A stretch of 26,725 nucleotides of DNA, taken from the NCBI GenBank assembly GCA_024405255.1, contig JAKSOY010000029.1, positions 1 through 26,725 on the forward strand, written 5' to 3'. This document shows positions 14,427 to 21,938 of the stretch, in pieces; positions within the stretch are counted from its first letter, which is position 1, and the number at the start of each line of letters is the position of its first letter. Origin of the DNA: Kiritimatiellia bacterium (GTDB lineage: Bacteria > Verrucomicrobiota > Kiritimatiellia > RFP12 > UBA1067). The notes under the pieces were generated by a model. The model did not search any database. It was not told the DNA's origin and saw nothing but the letters and a program-made list of their open reading frames with translations. The position numbers and the translations under genes are program-made.

Positions 14427-15167
14427 ATGCAAAAACTGATTGAAGCGCTTAAGTCGAGTACCTGCACGGTCGCGTTGACGGGTGCGGGTGTTTCCACGTT
14501 GTGCGGCATCCCCGATTTCCGCGGGCCGCAAGGGCTCTACAAGCAGCCGGATGCCGAGCGCATTTTCGATATCGACTGGTTCGATCGCGATCCATCCATC
14601 TACTACAATGGTGCGCGCGAGCTTGTCTACGGACTCAAGGATTTCCAGCCGGGACCGGTCCATCGGGCGCTGAAGCATCTGCAGGACCTAGGGAAACTCG
14701 AGGGAATCATCACGCAGAACATCGACATGCTGCATCAGAAGGCGGGGTCGAAGCCGGTCTATGAAGTGCATGGATCGGGCCTCGTGCATCGGTGCCGTGA
14801 TTGCGGCGATGTCAAGTCGTTCGATGAAATCTGCGGGATGCTGGCGGGAAAGCCCGCGAAGCTGGACCGCACGTCCGTGCCGCGCTGTGCCTGTGGCGGC
14901 GTCTACAAGCCGGACATTACGTTTTTCGGCGAGATGCTGCCCGAGGAGGCGTTCACGAAATCCCAGGAACTCGCCATTCGCGCGAAAGTGCTGCTCGTTT
15001 TGGGAACGTCGTTGACGGTCTTTCCGGCCGCGGGTCTGCCGCGCCTCACGCTGCAGGCGGGCGGAAAGGTGTTCATCGTGAACGGACAGCCGACCGCGCT
15101 CGATTCCTATGCGGCCGGATGCTATCCTGACCTGCAGGCATTCGCCGACGCCGTACTTCGAATGTAG
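14427..15167 (+). CDS. Sirtuin, NAD-dependent protein deacylase (SIR2 family)
   Basis: A 246-residue protein with every core sirtuin element: the NAD-binding GAGVSTLCGIPDFRG (19-33), TQNIDMLHQKAG (97-108), the catalytic His in YEVHGS (H115), a four-Cys zinc site (C123, C126, C154, C156), PDITFFGEMLP (162-172), GTSLTVFPAA (193-202) and VN (218-219). The usual S of SGIPDFR is C26 here. ATG 14427 follows GGGGGGAGA at 5-9 nt; an upstream TTG overlaps the epimerase gene and is less likely. It should remove acetyl or other acyl groups from lysines in the cytosol, making nicotinamide and O-acyl-ADP-ribose. Its place between sugar-nucleotide and glycosyltransferase genes is unusual. Confidence 0.92.
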   Translation: MQKLIEALKSSTCTVALTGAGVSTLCGIPDFRGPQGLYKQPDAERIFDIDWFDRDPSIYYNGARELVYGLKDFQPGPVHRALKHLQDLGKLEGIITQNIDMLHQKAGSKPVYEVHGSGLVHRCRDCGDVKSFDEICGMLAGKPAKLDRTSVPRCACGGVYKPDITFFGEMLPEEAFTKSQELAIRAKVLLVLGTSLTVFPAAGLPRLTLQAGGKVFIVNGQPTALDSYAAGCYPDLQAFADAVLRM

Positions 15168-15219
15168 AATTGAAAATGGAGAACGGAAAATGAAAACACG
15201 TTCCGGGTGTCTGAATCGG

Positions 15220-15225
15220 TAGAAT
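15220..15225 (+). promoter_or_regulatory. Candidate -10 box giving a leaderless GT4 mRNA
   Basis: TAGAAT is followed by 7 bp lacking any other well-placed purine, then ATG 15233. The first suitable purine for initiation is the A of that ATG. No -35 was recognised. Confidence 0.4.
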
Positions 15226-15232
15226 GTTCCTT

Positions 15233-16417
15233 ATGCAGCAACGGTTTATCATTGTCGGGTTTGCGTTGAGCGAGCCTGGTACCATGGGGGGCAATTCGAA
15301 AATCGCCCTTGAGATCGCGCGTCATCTCAAAGGCGCGGGCGAGGTCCATTTCATCGTACCTTCGACGAAGACGCGTACGATTGCCGAGGCGATTGGTGCG
15401 CCGCCTGGACTTGTGGTCCATGAAGTGCCCGCGTTCGAGGGGGGCGATCTACGCCGCCCCGTGGCGAGTGCGCGCCATTATACGGGCATCCTGCGGCGTC
15501 TGCTGACGGAGTTGGCGGTGGGACCGCAGGACATTGTCTATTCCTGCAGCGATTTCCATATTGATACGTTGCCTTGCCGTCGCCTGCAGCCGGTTTTCAA
15601 ATTCCGTTGGATTGCCGTCCAGTTCCTTTTCGTGCCGTTCATTTTCGAGAATCTGATTCGTGGTTACAAGTTCCCGGCGTTCAAGTATCTGCTCGTGTGG
15701 CTCTATTCAAATGTCCTCTTTCGGCTTGCACGGCAGCGCGCGGCAGCCTTTGTGATTACGAACGACAGCGACCGCGGTCATTTTCCGGCGGCCTTTCAGA
15801 AACGCGTCTTCCCGTTCTACGGGGGTGTGAACGTCGATCAGATTCCGACGGCGGAGGTGCCCCAAACGCGCGATGTGGTCTTCTGCAGTCGCTTGCATCC
15901 GCAGAAGGGGATTGACGGTTTTCTCGACATCTGGGCGAAAGTGAAGGAGGCTTGTCCGGCGGCGCGTTTGACGGTGATTGGCAATGGTGCGCCCGCGTAC
16001 GAACAGATGTTGAAGGCGAAGGCGGCGCGTCTCGGTGTCGCCGATTCGATTGACTGGCTCGGGTATGTCAATCATGAAGCCAAGTATGAGATCTATCGCA
16101 GTGCCCGCGTGATGGTACATCCTACGGTGTTCGACAATAACGGCATGGTGGCGGCCGAAGCCCTCTGTAGCGGACTCCCGGTGGTGATGTATGATTTGCC
16201 GGCCCTTCGCGAGGTCTATACGACGGGATGTGTCAAGGTGCCGTTTGGCGATCAGGCGTCTTTCGCAAAAGAAGTGGTGCGATTGCTCTCCGACGAAACA
16301 GCGCGTACAGCGGCCGCGCCTGTGGGAGAACAGATCCAGGCGCTTCGTGCGCACTGGGATTGGTCCAGTCGGGTGGCCCGTTTCCGCGAATGGTTGAATG
16401 CGGATGCGTGTCTCTGA
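15233..16417 (+). CDS. GT4-family glycosyltransferase
   Basis: ATG 15233 is preferred over ATG 15224 because the latter lies within the -10-like box. The 394-residue protein has two Rossmann-like halves of a GT-B fold. The N-terminal half includes [21 protein letters not shown], a glycine-rich acceptor loop. The C-terminal donor domain has [15 protein letters not shown] (around 220), [49 protein letters not shown] (E about 310) and the D-L-P-x-L-R-E segment. This matches retaining GT4 glycosyltransferases. Donor and acceptor sugars cannot be predicted. It overlaps the next gene, an acetyltransferase, by about 20 bp if that gene begins at 16398. Confidence 0.85.
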   Translation: MQQRFIIVGFALSEPGTMGGNSKIALEIARHLKGAGEVHFIVPSTKTRTIAEAIGAPPGLVVHEVPAFEGGDLRRPVASARHYTGILRRLLTELAVGPQDIVYSCSDFHIDTLPCRRLQPVFKFRWIAVQFLFVPFIFENLIRGYKFPAFKYLLVWLYSNVLFRLARQRAAAFVITNDSDRGHFPAAFQKRVFPFYGGVNVDQIPTAEVPQTRDVVFCSRLHPQKGIDGFLDIWAKVKEACPAARLTVIGNGAPAYEQMLKAKAARLGVADSIDWLGYVNHEAKYEIYRSARVMVHPTVFDNNGMVAAEALCSGLPVVMYDLPALREVYTTGCVKVPFGDQASFAKEVVRLLSDETARTAAAPVGEQIQALRAHWDWSSRVARFREWLNADACL

Positions 16418-17102
16418 GAATTGTGGACGATACAGGATACGTTTGAAAAGGATTGAAAAGTTGAAAGTCGTCAGCGAGATTTTGCGGATCGGTCCGCACT
16501 ATTGGAACTGGTTCACGTGGAAACGGGCGAACCGGCATAATCGCACATCGCCTGTCAATGTGTTTGACCATTCGAAAGTTTCCGTGGGGAAGGGGACATA
16601 CGGAGGCATTGAGGCGTTCTTCTTTGGAACGGAAGGAGAGCGAATCGAAATCGGCAACTACGTGTCCATCGGTCCGCACGTGACGTTTCTCGCAGGGGGC
16701 GAACATCGCCTTGACGGTGTCTCCACCTACCCGTTTCTTGCGTATGGGGCGGGTGAGGTCGAGGCGGTATCGAAGGGACCGATTGTCGTCAAGGACGATG
16801 TGTGGATCGGCCTGGGCGCGAAGATCCTCTCGGGTGTAACAATCGGCCAGGGCGCGGTGATCGCAGCCGGTGCGGTGGTCACGAAGGATGTTCCTCCCTA
16901 CGCGATTGTAGGCGGTGTTCCGGCCAAGCTCATTCGTTGGCGTTTCCCTGAACCTGTACGTGTGAAATTGGCGACAATCGACTGGTCGAAGGTGACGCTT
17001 GAGAAGGCAGTGGCTGCGCGTAGCGCGCTCGAGCAGCCTGTGACCGAGGCGAATGTGGACGCGCTCGTACAGCAGTTCTCGGGAGCAGCAGAGCCGTCGT
17101 AA
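16398..17102 (+). CDS. Left-handed beta-helix (hexapeptide repeat) acyltransferase, CatB/Vat-like
   Basis: A product of up to 234 residues with clear hexapeptide repeats between about 60 and 180. These include [38 protein letters not shown] and [17 protein letters not shown], ending with the acetyltransferase signature [18 protein letters not shown]. Such enzymes are trimers that move an acetyl group from acetyl-CoA to sugars or other hydroxyl/amino groups. Here O-acetylation of a glycan residue is the natural guess. The start is uncertain: ATG 16398 overlaps the GT4 gene, while TTG codons at 16443 and 16461 have fair upstream purines and would remove a basic 15-21-residue leader. It is the last gene before a ~450-bp non-coding stretch. 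Confidence 0.82.
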   Translation: MRMRVSENCGRYRIRLKRIEKLKVVSEILRIGPHYWNWFTWKRANRHNRTSPVNVFDHSKVSVGKGTYGGIEAFFFGTEGERIEIGNYVSIGPHVTFLAGGEHRLDGVSTYPFLAYGAGEVEAVSKGPIVVKDDVWIGLGAKILSGVTIGQGAVIAAGAVVTKDVPPYAIVGGVPAKLIRWRFPEPVRVKLATIDWSKVTLEKAVAARSALEQPVTEANVDALVQQFSGAAEPS

Positions 17103-17122
17103 GCGTACCGAGCCGATCTTGT

Positions 17123-17152
17123 CCACGGATGGCACGGATTGTCACGGATTGC
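17123..17152 (+). repeat. Short tandem array of CACGGAT units
   Basis: Three ~10-bp units in a row (CCACGGATGG, CACGGATTGT, CACGGATTGC) lead into the 46-bp repeat. The unit looks like the degenerate intergenic repeats of some PVC-group genomes; that comparison is from memory. Confidence 0.55.
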
Positions 17153-17183
17153 GCGCCGTACCATCTTTCATTCGACCACTCCA
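17138..17183 (+). repeat. 46-bp dispersed direct repeat, copy A
   Basis: Begins ATTGTCACGGATTGCGCGC and ends GACCACTCCA. Copy B at 18656-18701 matches at 41 of 46 positions (differences at 20, 21, 23, 26 and 36) in the same orientation. Each copy precedes a DUF3990-type cassette. Confidence 0.8.
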
Positions 17184-17553
17184 ACGTAGTGCCGAGTTGG
17201 CGCCCAGGCAATACCACCGAATACGCTGAAACCCGCTTCGCGGGACACGGAAGGCAGTTAGAAAAATCTCCCTTCGGGCCCGGAACTGGCAATTCTCCCT
17301 CGTCAAAAGAAAGAGAGGTCGGGCACAGGGCCGATGGATGTGCGAAGCGAAGATTTCAAATCGCCTTCCGCGTTCGGCGGAGCCGGTTTCCGTGCTTTCC
17401 GTGGTGGAATCCCCCACCATCACTGAGTGCCAAGGTGTTGCCACGAACGCCGCGAGACCCTAGGCTCAAACAAGAGGTGATCGCGGTGAATTACTCAGAT
17501 GCGTCCACCAAGTACCAATTTGTTTCAGGACATCTGCGCAAATGACGAAAATT

Positions 17554-17562
17554 TGTTATAAT
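17554..17562 (+). promoter_or_regulatory. Extended -10 promoter of the DUF3990 cassette (leaderless layout)
   Basis: TGT-TATAAT (TATAAT at 17557-17562) is followed by 6 bp and ATG 17569, so the A of the ATG is the 7th base after the -10, the usual start position. The open frame from ATG 17542 runs through the promoter and is not used. Confidence 0.65.
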
Positions 17563-17568
17563 AGTCTT

Positions 17569-18231
17569 ATGCAAATTGATGTGACAAGAATTCTTTACCA
17601 TGGTTCGAAATCGGGTATTGTCGGGCCGATTGCTCCGATAAGCCGCGATGTCTGTGATTTCGGTCGTGGATTCTATCTCGGCGATTCGCCTACACAGCCG
17701 ATGACACTGATCTGCCATGACGCATCTCCAAAGTTTTATGTTTGCGAATTGGATTTGTCGGGACTTGGAACCTATGTGTTTTCCGATAAGAATCAATGGG
17801 CTCTTTACATCGCCTATTGTCGTGGAAAGTGCCGCCGATTCAGCGGGACAGTTCTTTACAGGCAATTAGAGGACCTTGCTGCCGGTCAAGACATATTAGT
17901 TGGCAAAATAGCTAATGACCGTATGTTCATGGTGCTCAATGATTTTTTTGATGGAGCCATTACTGACAAGGCGATGGTTGCATCGCTGGAGGTCCTGAAT
18001 CTTGGAACACAGTATTGCTTGAAAACGGCAAAAGCATGTTCTCGCGTTCGAATCAGAGAAGAGCGGTCGGTTTCGGTGTCGGAATGTGCAGCATTACGTA
18101 CCAAGAGCGACGATCAGCGTCGACGGGCGATTGAGCTGACCGAGGGCGTCTATAAGCAGTATAGACGTGACGGATTGTTTTTTGACGAGTTCTTTGAGGA
18201 ATATGCAACAAAGGGGTTGCCATGCAGTTGA
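17569..18231 (+). CDS. DUF3990-family protein, probable ADP-ribosyltransferase-like toxin
   Basis: A 220-residue protein of a family recognised by its N-terminal ILYHGS (8-13) and CDFGRGFYLG (29-38). It also has the block QDILVGKIANDRMFMVLNDFF near 112-132 and LNLGTQYCLKTAKA near 147-160. From memory these fit DUF3990, thought to be an ART-like toxin fold in which the early His binds NAD; activity is inferred, not shown. Start 17569 is set by the -10 box 6 bp upstream. Base composition is lower in GC than the genes to the left, consistent with acquisition. Its stop overlaps the partner gene by 10 bp, a usual sign of toxin-antitoxin coupling. It could act on the host cell or on phage infection. 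Confidence 0.75.
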   Translation: MQIDVTRILYHGSKSGIVGPIAPISRDVCDFGRGFYLGDSPTQPMTLICHDASPKFYVCELDLSGLGTYVFSDKNQWALYIAYCRGKCRRFSGTVLYRQLEDLAAGQDILVGKIANDRMFMVLNDFFDGAITDKAMVASLEVLNLGTQYCLKTAKACSRVRIREERSVSVSECAALRTKSDDQRRRAIELTEGVYKQYRRDGLFFDEFFEEYATKGLPCS

Positions 18232-18644
18232 ACCATTTCCAGCTTCAGCAATGTAAGATTCAAGCGAAGACTTTTGCTTTGCTCTATGGACAAGGGTATG
18301 ATCCGAAAGAATTCGTTCCGGCGTTTATGAATTCAAAGGTCTCTGTCGGTTTGGATTCCTTGTTTCATCGCTTCCAATGGGCGGGCGAGGAGTACTTGTC
18401 CGAAGAACTTGTTGAAGAACAAGGACTTGTGAAATCTAAAAGGGCAGGTGAAGAATCCGCCGAGGCGGTCTTTTGGATTGGGTATCTCTACCGCTATTGG
18501 CATTTTGTGACTGGGGAGACCAGCAAGGACATCTATTTTCAAGCGCCAGTCAACATCTTGTTGGATGTCTATCCTGGTTTTCATGCATTGGATACTGAAA
18601 TAGCTGTGGAGGAATTGAAGTCGATAGCGTGTCGTGCCGTTTAG
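18222..18644 (+). CDS. Partner (putative antitoxin) of the DUF3990 protein, without a DNA-binding domain
   Basis: A 140-residue protein whose ATG overlaps the DUF3990 stop by 10 bp, with AAGGGG inside the end of the toxin gene as SD. Its middle and end (about 83-133: FWIGYLYRYWHFVTGETSKD, YPGFHALD) align by eye with residues 91-140 of the XRE protein encoded further right (YWAGWVLADYQWRTGFSFRE, YPTFHEMD). They share W, G, TG, YP, FH and D at matching spacing. It therefore seems to be the same antitoxin-like domain, but lacks the C-terminal helix-turn-helix. Proteins of this type are often found next to DUF3990 genes. Antitoxin function is inferred from context only. Confidence 0.6.
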   Translation: MQLNHFQLQQCKIQAKTFALLYGQGYDPKEFVPAFMNSKVSVGLDSLFHRFQWAGEEYLSEELVEEQGLVKSKRAGEESAEAVFWIGYLYRYWHFVTGETSKDIYFQAPVNILLDVYPGFHALDTEIAVEELKSIACRAV

Positions 18645-18655
18645 GTTCGCAACTA

Positions 18656-18701
18656 ATTGTCACGGATTGCGCGCTATGCCGTCTTTCATTTGACCACTCC
18701 A
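18656..18701 (+). repeat. 46-bp dispersed direct repeat, copy B
   Basis: 41/46 identical to the copy at 17138-17183 and in the same orientation. It starts 11 bp after the stop of the first partner gene and 90 bp before the promoter of the second cassette. A short CATTCGAC/CATTCGAA tandem follows near 18711-18726. Confidence 0.8.
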
Positions 18702-18791
18702 GTATTCGGCCATTCGACCATTCGAATTTGCGTGTCGCGGAGCGACTTGCGTTCATACCACGTCCGTTGACCGGCCGATTACGTTTTTCAT

Positions 18792-18821
18792 TTGACGCGT
18801 ATACGGCGATAGGTGTATAAT
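18792..18821 (+). promoter_or_regulatory. Promoter of the second (decayed) DUF3990 cassette
   Basis: TTGACG (18792-18797) and TATAAT (18816-18821) with an 18-bp spacer. The predicted start is near 18828. The ~19-nt leader to ATG 18847 contains AGGAAAG as SD. Confidence 0.65.
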
Positions 18822-18846
18822 AATGGGCGCTTGCTAGGAAAGCGGT

Positions 18847-18990
18847 ATGAACGTCGTATTGTATCATGGATCGGAAAAGGTGATAGAGATGCCTGTTTTC
18901 GGCGCAGGAAATCCTGCGAACGATTACGGGCTGGGATTCTATAAAATCTTGAGAAAAGGACTTCGCCATGGCGATCCCGAGTTATCGTGA
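18847..18990 (+). pseudogene. Truncated DUF3990 gene remnant
   Basis: A 47-codon frame with good promoter and SD whose first ~33 residues copy the DUF3990 N-terminus: VLYHGSEKVIE (4-14) and NDYGLGFY (25-32), the same YHGS and D-[FY]-G-x-GFY signatures as the intact gene at 17569. After GFYK the similarity ends, and the frame reads into the leader and first codons of the XRE partner gene, stopping 23 bp inside it. Nearly all of the toxin domain is gone, so it is a deletion remnant. It may still be translated and couple ribosomes into the partner gene. Confidence 0.7.
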
Positions 18991-19639
18991 AGATGCTTTC
19001 CCTGACGTCCAGGAGAATTTGGCGCGGATGTTCGATTTCGCAATCTGCGAACTCGGTCTTGAACCGCAGCGGATGTACGACCTTTTCATCGCGTCGGGTT
19101 ACGCGCAACGAATTGAACATGGTGATCCGCGTGCGACGGTCGGTATGAGCGGTACGGAACTCGCCTGGGCGGTCCTTGATGCGACAGGAACACCGTATGA
19201 ACGGAAGCCGCCGACTTTCCCTGATTCGCTCGGACCCATGTATTGGGCGGGATGGGTCCTTGCAGACTATCAGTGGCGGACGGGTTTCTCGTTCCGGGAG
19301 ATTGGAACCTTCGTGTCGTTTGACCAGATTGTCGATCTTTATCCGACCTTTCATGAAATGGACATCTCACGTTTCTTGAAGTGGATGGAGGCGCGTCGAA
19401 TCGAAAAGTATCCCGAGTCGGCGCTCAAGCGCCAACGCGAGTCCTGCCACTTGACGCAACGAGAATTGGCCGAGATCGCAGGCGTATCCATTCGCCTGAT
19501 TCAAGATTACGAGCAACGCCGGCGCGATATCAATAGCGCCGAAGCCTCAACGGTTGTCATTCTCGCATCCACATTGGGCTGCACGGTTGAGGATCTGATG
19601 GAACGCCGTTTCTCACCGAAGACGGATCGGATGATTTGA
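18968..19639 (+). CDS. XRE-family helix-turn-helix antitoxin-like protein (orphaned partner of a DUF3990 toxin)
   Basis: A 223-residue protein. Residues about 15-140 form the helical partner domain (FDFAICELGLEPQRMYDLF, SGTELAWAVL, YWAGWVLADYQW, YPTFHEMDISRF). Residues about 151-212 form an XRE/HTH_3 DNA-binding domain (LKRQRESCHLTQRELAEIAG, VSIRLIQDYEQ, LASTLGCTVEDLM). AAAGGA lies 7 nt before the ATG. The combination of this domain with XRE next to DUF3990 is recurrent in gut bacteria, from memory, and suggests an antitoxin that also represses its own promoter. Its toxin has been deleted to the short remnant just upstream, so it may now act as an orphan repressor or a neutraliser of the intact toxin nearby. 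Confidence 0.72.
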   Translation: MAIPSYREDAFPDVQENLARMFDFAICELGLEPQRMYDLFIASGYAQRIEHGDPRATVGMSGTELAWAVLDATGTPYERKPPTFPDSLGPMYWAGWVLADYQWRTGFSFREIGTFVSFDQIVDLYPTFHEMDISRFLKWMEARRIEKYPESALKRQRESCHLTQRELAEIAGVSIRLIQDYEQRRRDINSAEASTVVILASTLGCTVEDLMERRFSPKTDRMI

Positions 19640-19653
19640 TTTGAGGTCTTAGA

Positions 19654-20583
19654 ATGAAGAGTCTTTCCCTTTGTATCCCGACATTCAACCATGCGGACCA
19701 TTTGGACCGCATGTTGGCCAATTTGACCTCATTGCCGAGTTTTGCAAAGGGAGACGTAGAGATCGTCCTTTCGGACAATGCCTCGTCTGATGCGACGCAA
19801 ACGGTTGGCGAGCAGTATGCGGCGCGTTTTCCGGGGCGTGTGAACTATTTCCGTAATGCGGAAAATGTAGTAGACGCCAATTTCGGGTTGGCGCTCTCGC
19901 GTGGTACGGGGAAGTTCCTTAAGTTGGTGAATGATACATTGCTCTATTCAGAACAGGGTCTATCCAATATGTTGGAGACCGTTCGCCGTTGGGAGGCGGA
20001 ACAGCCGATTCTGTTCTTCTCCAACCAGGGCGGAACAACGAAGGAACACATTTGTTCTTCTTTGGATGAACTCTTTGAGACGATTACGTTCCATTCAACT
20101 TGGATTGGCAGCTTTGGAATCTGGAAGAAAGACTTTGATCATTTGACGGATTTTGGGCGGGCGTCAAAATTGAAGTTGACGCAGGTGGACGCACTCTGCC
20201 GGATGATGTCGGAACGCAAGAAAGCTGTTGTCGATACAACCGAATTCGCGACATCCATTCCACGTAAGGCGATTGGCGGTTATAATCTTGCTGAAGTCTT
20301 CGGTCGAAACTATTTTACGATTCTTTCGGAATATGTGAAGTCGGGAGAGTTGTCGTCTCGTGTGTTTCGACGCGAGAAATATCGAATGCTCCGCTATCAT
20401 ATTTTGCCGTTCTATCTTATGTTCTCCCCGCGAGTCCTTTTCCCTAAATCAGGGTATCTGCGATATCTGATTCAGGACTATTGGCCGAGCCCGTTTTATT
20501 GGTCTACTGTGCCTTTTGTCGTTGGCGCGTGGCTTGTCCAATGGGTTCTTGATCTTGTAAAAGGGGGAGGGGGTGTACGATGA
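19654..20583 (+). CDS. GT2-family glycosyltransferase (abequosyltransferase/RfbV-like)
   Basis: A 309-residue protein with GT-A motifs: LSLCIPTFNHADHLDRMLAN (4-23), VEIVLSDNASSDATQ (about 36-50) and VVDANFGLALSRGTGKFLKLVND (about 72-94). Where most relatives have a D-x-D after the GTGKFxxL segment, this one has NDT, so the usual metal site is altered. The C-terminal region is basic and hydrophobic (Y/F-rich, about 235-305), consistent with membrane association. The best resemblance is to O-antigen side-branch transferases using CDP- or dTDP-deoxysugars. GAGGT lies 7 nt before the ATG. The stop overlaps the flippase ATG by 4 bp, so the two are translationally coupled. Confidence 0.8.
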   Translation: MKSLSLCIPTFNHADHLDRMLANLTSLPSFAKGDVEIVLSDNASSDATQTVGEQYAARFPGRVNYFRNAENVVDANFGLALSRGTGKFLKLVNDTLLYSEQGLSNMLETVRRWEAEQPILFFSNQGGTTKEHICSSLDELFETITFHSTWIGSFGIWKKDFDHLTDFGRASKLKLTQVDALCRMMSERKKAVVDTTEFATSIPRKAIGGYNLAEVFGRNYFTILSEYVKSGELSSRVFRREKYRMLRYHILPFYLMFSPRVLFPKSGYLRYLIQDYWPSPFYWSTVPFVVGAWLVQWVLDLVKGGGGVR

Positions 20584-21917
20584 ACCTCTTTTCGCGTCTG
20601 CATGCTCGGCTAGGTGACCTCTGGTGGTATACAATCCTTCTGTTCGCTGCGCAAAGGGTGAGTGACATCATCAATTTGTATGTGGGACTTTGGCTTGTGC
20701 CGCGCTATGTTCCGCAGAGTGAATTAGGGGCTGTGTTGCCATTGACGCAGTTGGTTTCATTTATTGGCATACCTCTTGCGATTGTCGCTGTGCCGTTTAT
20801 GAAATTTTTGAATGTCTATGCTGAACGAGGCGAGATGGGGAAGGTCAAGTCTCTTTTGCGAGATACATTTGTAGGTACAGGGGTGATGGCTTTGGTGACT
20901 CTTCTGCTTGCTTGGTTTGTTTTGCCATTTTTCTTTGAGCGGTTACGTGTTGCTACTGGTTCACTAGGATTCCTCCTCGTTTTTATAGCGATTCTTTCGT
21001 CTGTTTCAAATGTTTTTCAGAATGCCGTTCAGGGACTCAAGGTTTTTTCAGTCACCGTATGGGTCGCTTTGTTGGGCGCACCGTTACGGTTGATCATTAT
21101 GCTTGTAGCGATGCCGTTCCGCGCATTGTCAGGTTATGTCCTTGGTCAGTCTGCGACCCCGGTGACGGTCATCGCGGGGGCTTTGTGGTCGTTACGTAAG
21201 AAGTTGGGGCCTTTTGTGAAGGCGGAGCCGTATTGGCGTGAGGATGGACGGCGGATATGGAATTATACGTGGCCCCTCGCAGTTTCTACGATTTCTACAA
21301 TTGTGTTCCTCTCTGTGGACCAGTTGGTGATTCGTCACCGACTTTCTGATTTTGAGTCGGCCGGATTTTATATTATTTCTCGTTTCGCCGATATAGCGAT
21401 GTATTTTGGAAGTGCTTTTGTTGTGTTCCTTTTCCCGCTTGTTGCGAGTAAGACGCTTAAGTCAAAAGATTCGTTAAAGGTACTTGTCCAATCTGTAACG
21501 GGGTCGTTTGTGGGAGGACTCGTTACGGCATTACTTTTACTTTTTATGGGACGAATGATTTTGGGTTTGAGTACGAATTGGCAACCCTATCAAATACTCG
21601 TGCCTGAAATGTTCCTTTTGACAATTTCTAATACGTTGGCAATGACGAGTAATTGTCTGACCACATATGAAATTGCTCAGGGACGGTTTGGTTTTATGTG
21701 GTTCTTTATCCCGATTTTAACGGTTAAGATGGCGTTGTTGTATTGTTTGACGGGTTATGGATTCTTTGAGGGACTTGTCCCTCAGGCTTGGTTGGAAATA
21801 TTGATTGCCTTCAACCCCAATCGACTTTCTGTTGTGATGTGGCTTTTTGTAATCTTTCAGGGCATGGCGCTCTTGTCTCTTCTGATGATGTTTGTGCGTC
21901 GGCGCCGAATCCAATGA
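20580..21917 (+). CDS. Wzx-like oligosaccharide flippase (MOP superfamily)
   Basis: A 445-residue polytopic membrane protein with about 12 hydrophobic segments spread along its length. Examples are TILLFAAQRVSDIINLYVGLW at the start, VGTGVMALVTLLLAWFVLPFFF near 95-118, and long segments to the end before a basic RRRRIQ tail. Early segments, YVPQSELGAVLPLTQL and the repeated halves match the polysaccharide biosynthesis/Wzx fold. It should move undecaprenyl-linked oligosaccharide across the inner membrane. It is coupled to the glycosyltransferase before it (ATGA) and converges on the CDP-sugar operon with a 21-bp gap. Codon and base composition are AT-richer than in the left of the window. Confidence 0.82.
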   Translation: MNLFSRLHARLGDLWWYTILLFAAQRVSDIINLYVGLWLVPRYVPQSELGAVLPLTQLVSFIGIPLAIVAVPFMKFLNVYAERGEMGKVKSLLRDTFVGTGVMALVTLLLAWFVLPFFFERLRVATGSLGFLLVFIAILSSVSNVFQNAVQGLKVFSVTVWVALLGAPLRLIIMLVAMPFRALSGYVLGQSATPVTVIAGALWSLRKKLGPFVKAEPYWREDGRRIWNYTWPLAVSTISTIVFLSVDQLVIRHRLSDFESAGFYIISRFADIAMYFGSAFVVFLFPLVASKTLKSKDSLKVLVQSVTGSFVGGLVTALLLLFMGRMILGLSTNWQPYQILVPEMFLLTISNTLAMTSNCLTTYEIAQGRFGFMWFFIPILTVKMALLYCLTGYGFFEGLVPQAWLEILIAFNPNRLSVVMWLFVIFQGMALLSLLMMFVRRRRIQ

Positions 21918-21938
21918 CATCTTTTGCGGAATGTCGAT

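Larger units (their letters stand above)
17103..17553 (+). other. Non-coding repeat-rich intergenic stretch
   Basis: About 450 bp without a credible gene. It contains a short tandem CACGGAT array, a 46-bp element repeated further on, and small hairpins such as CCCGC-TTC-GCGGG near 17229-17241. One frame stays open for 138 codons, but its composition (basic, Pro/Arg/Ser-rich) and lack of SD indicate a chance frame through repeat DNA. No tRNA, terminator or recombinase site was recognised. Confidence 0.6.

Noticed and set aside
15168..15200. A-rich repeats (GAAAATG) after the sirtuin gene as a regulatory element
   Set aside because: Two imperfect short copies in a 65-bp gap are too little to support a function; likely low-complexity intergenic text.
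17129..17545. 138-codon plus-strand frame in the intergenic stretch
   Set aside because: It runs through repeat elements, has no SD and a low-complexity Pro/Arg/Ser-rich product; best taken as a chance frame in non-coding DNA.
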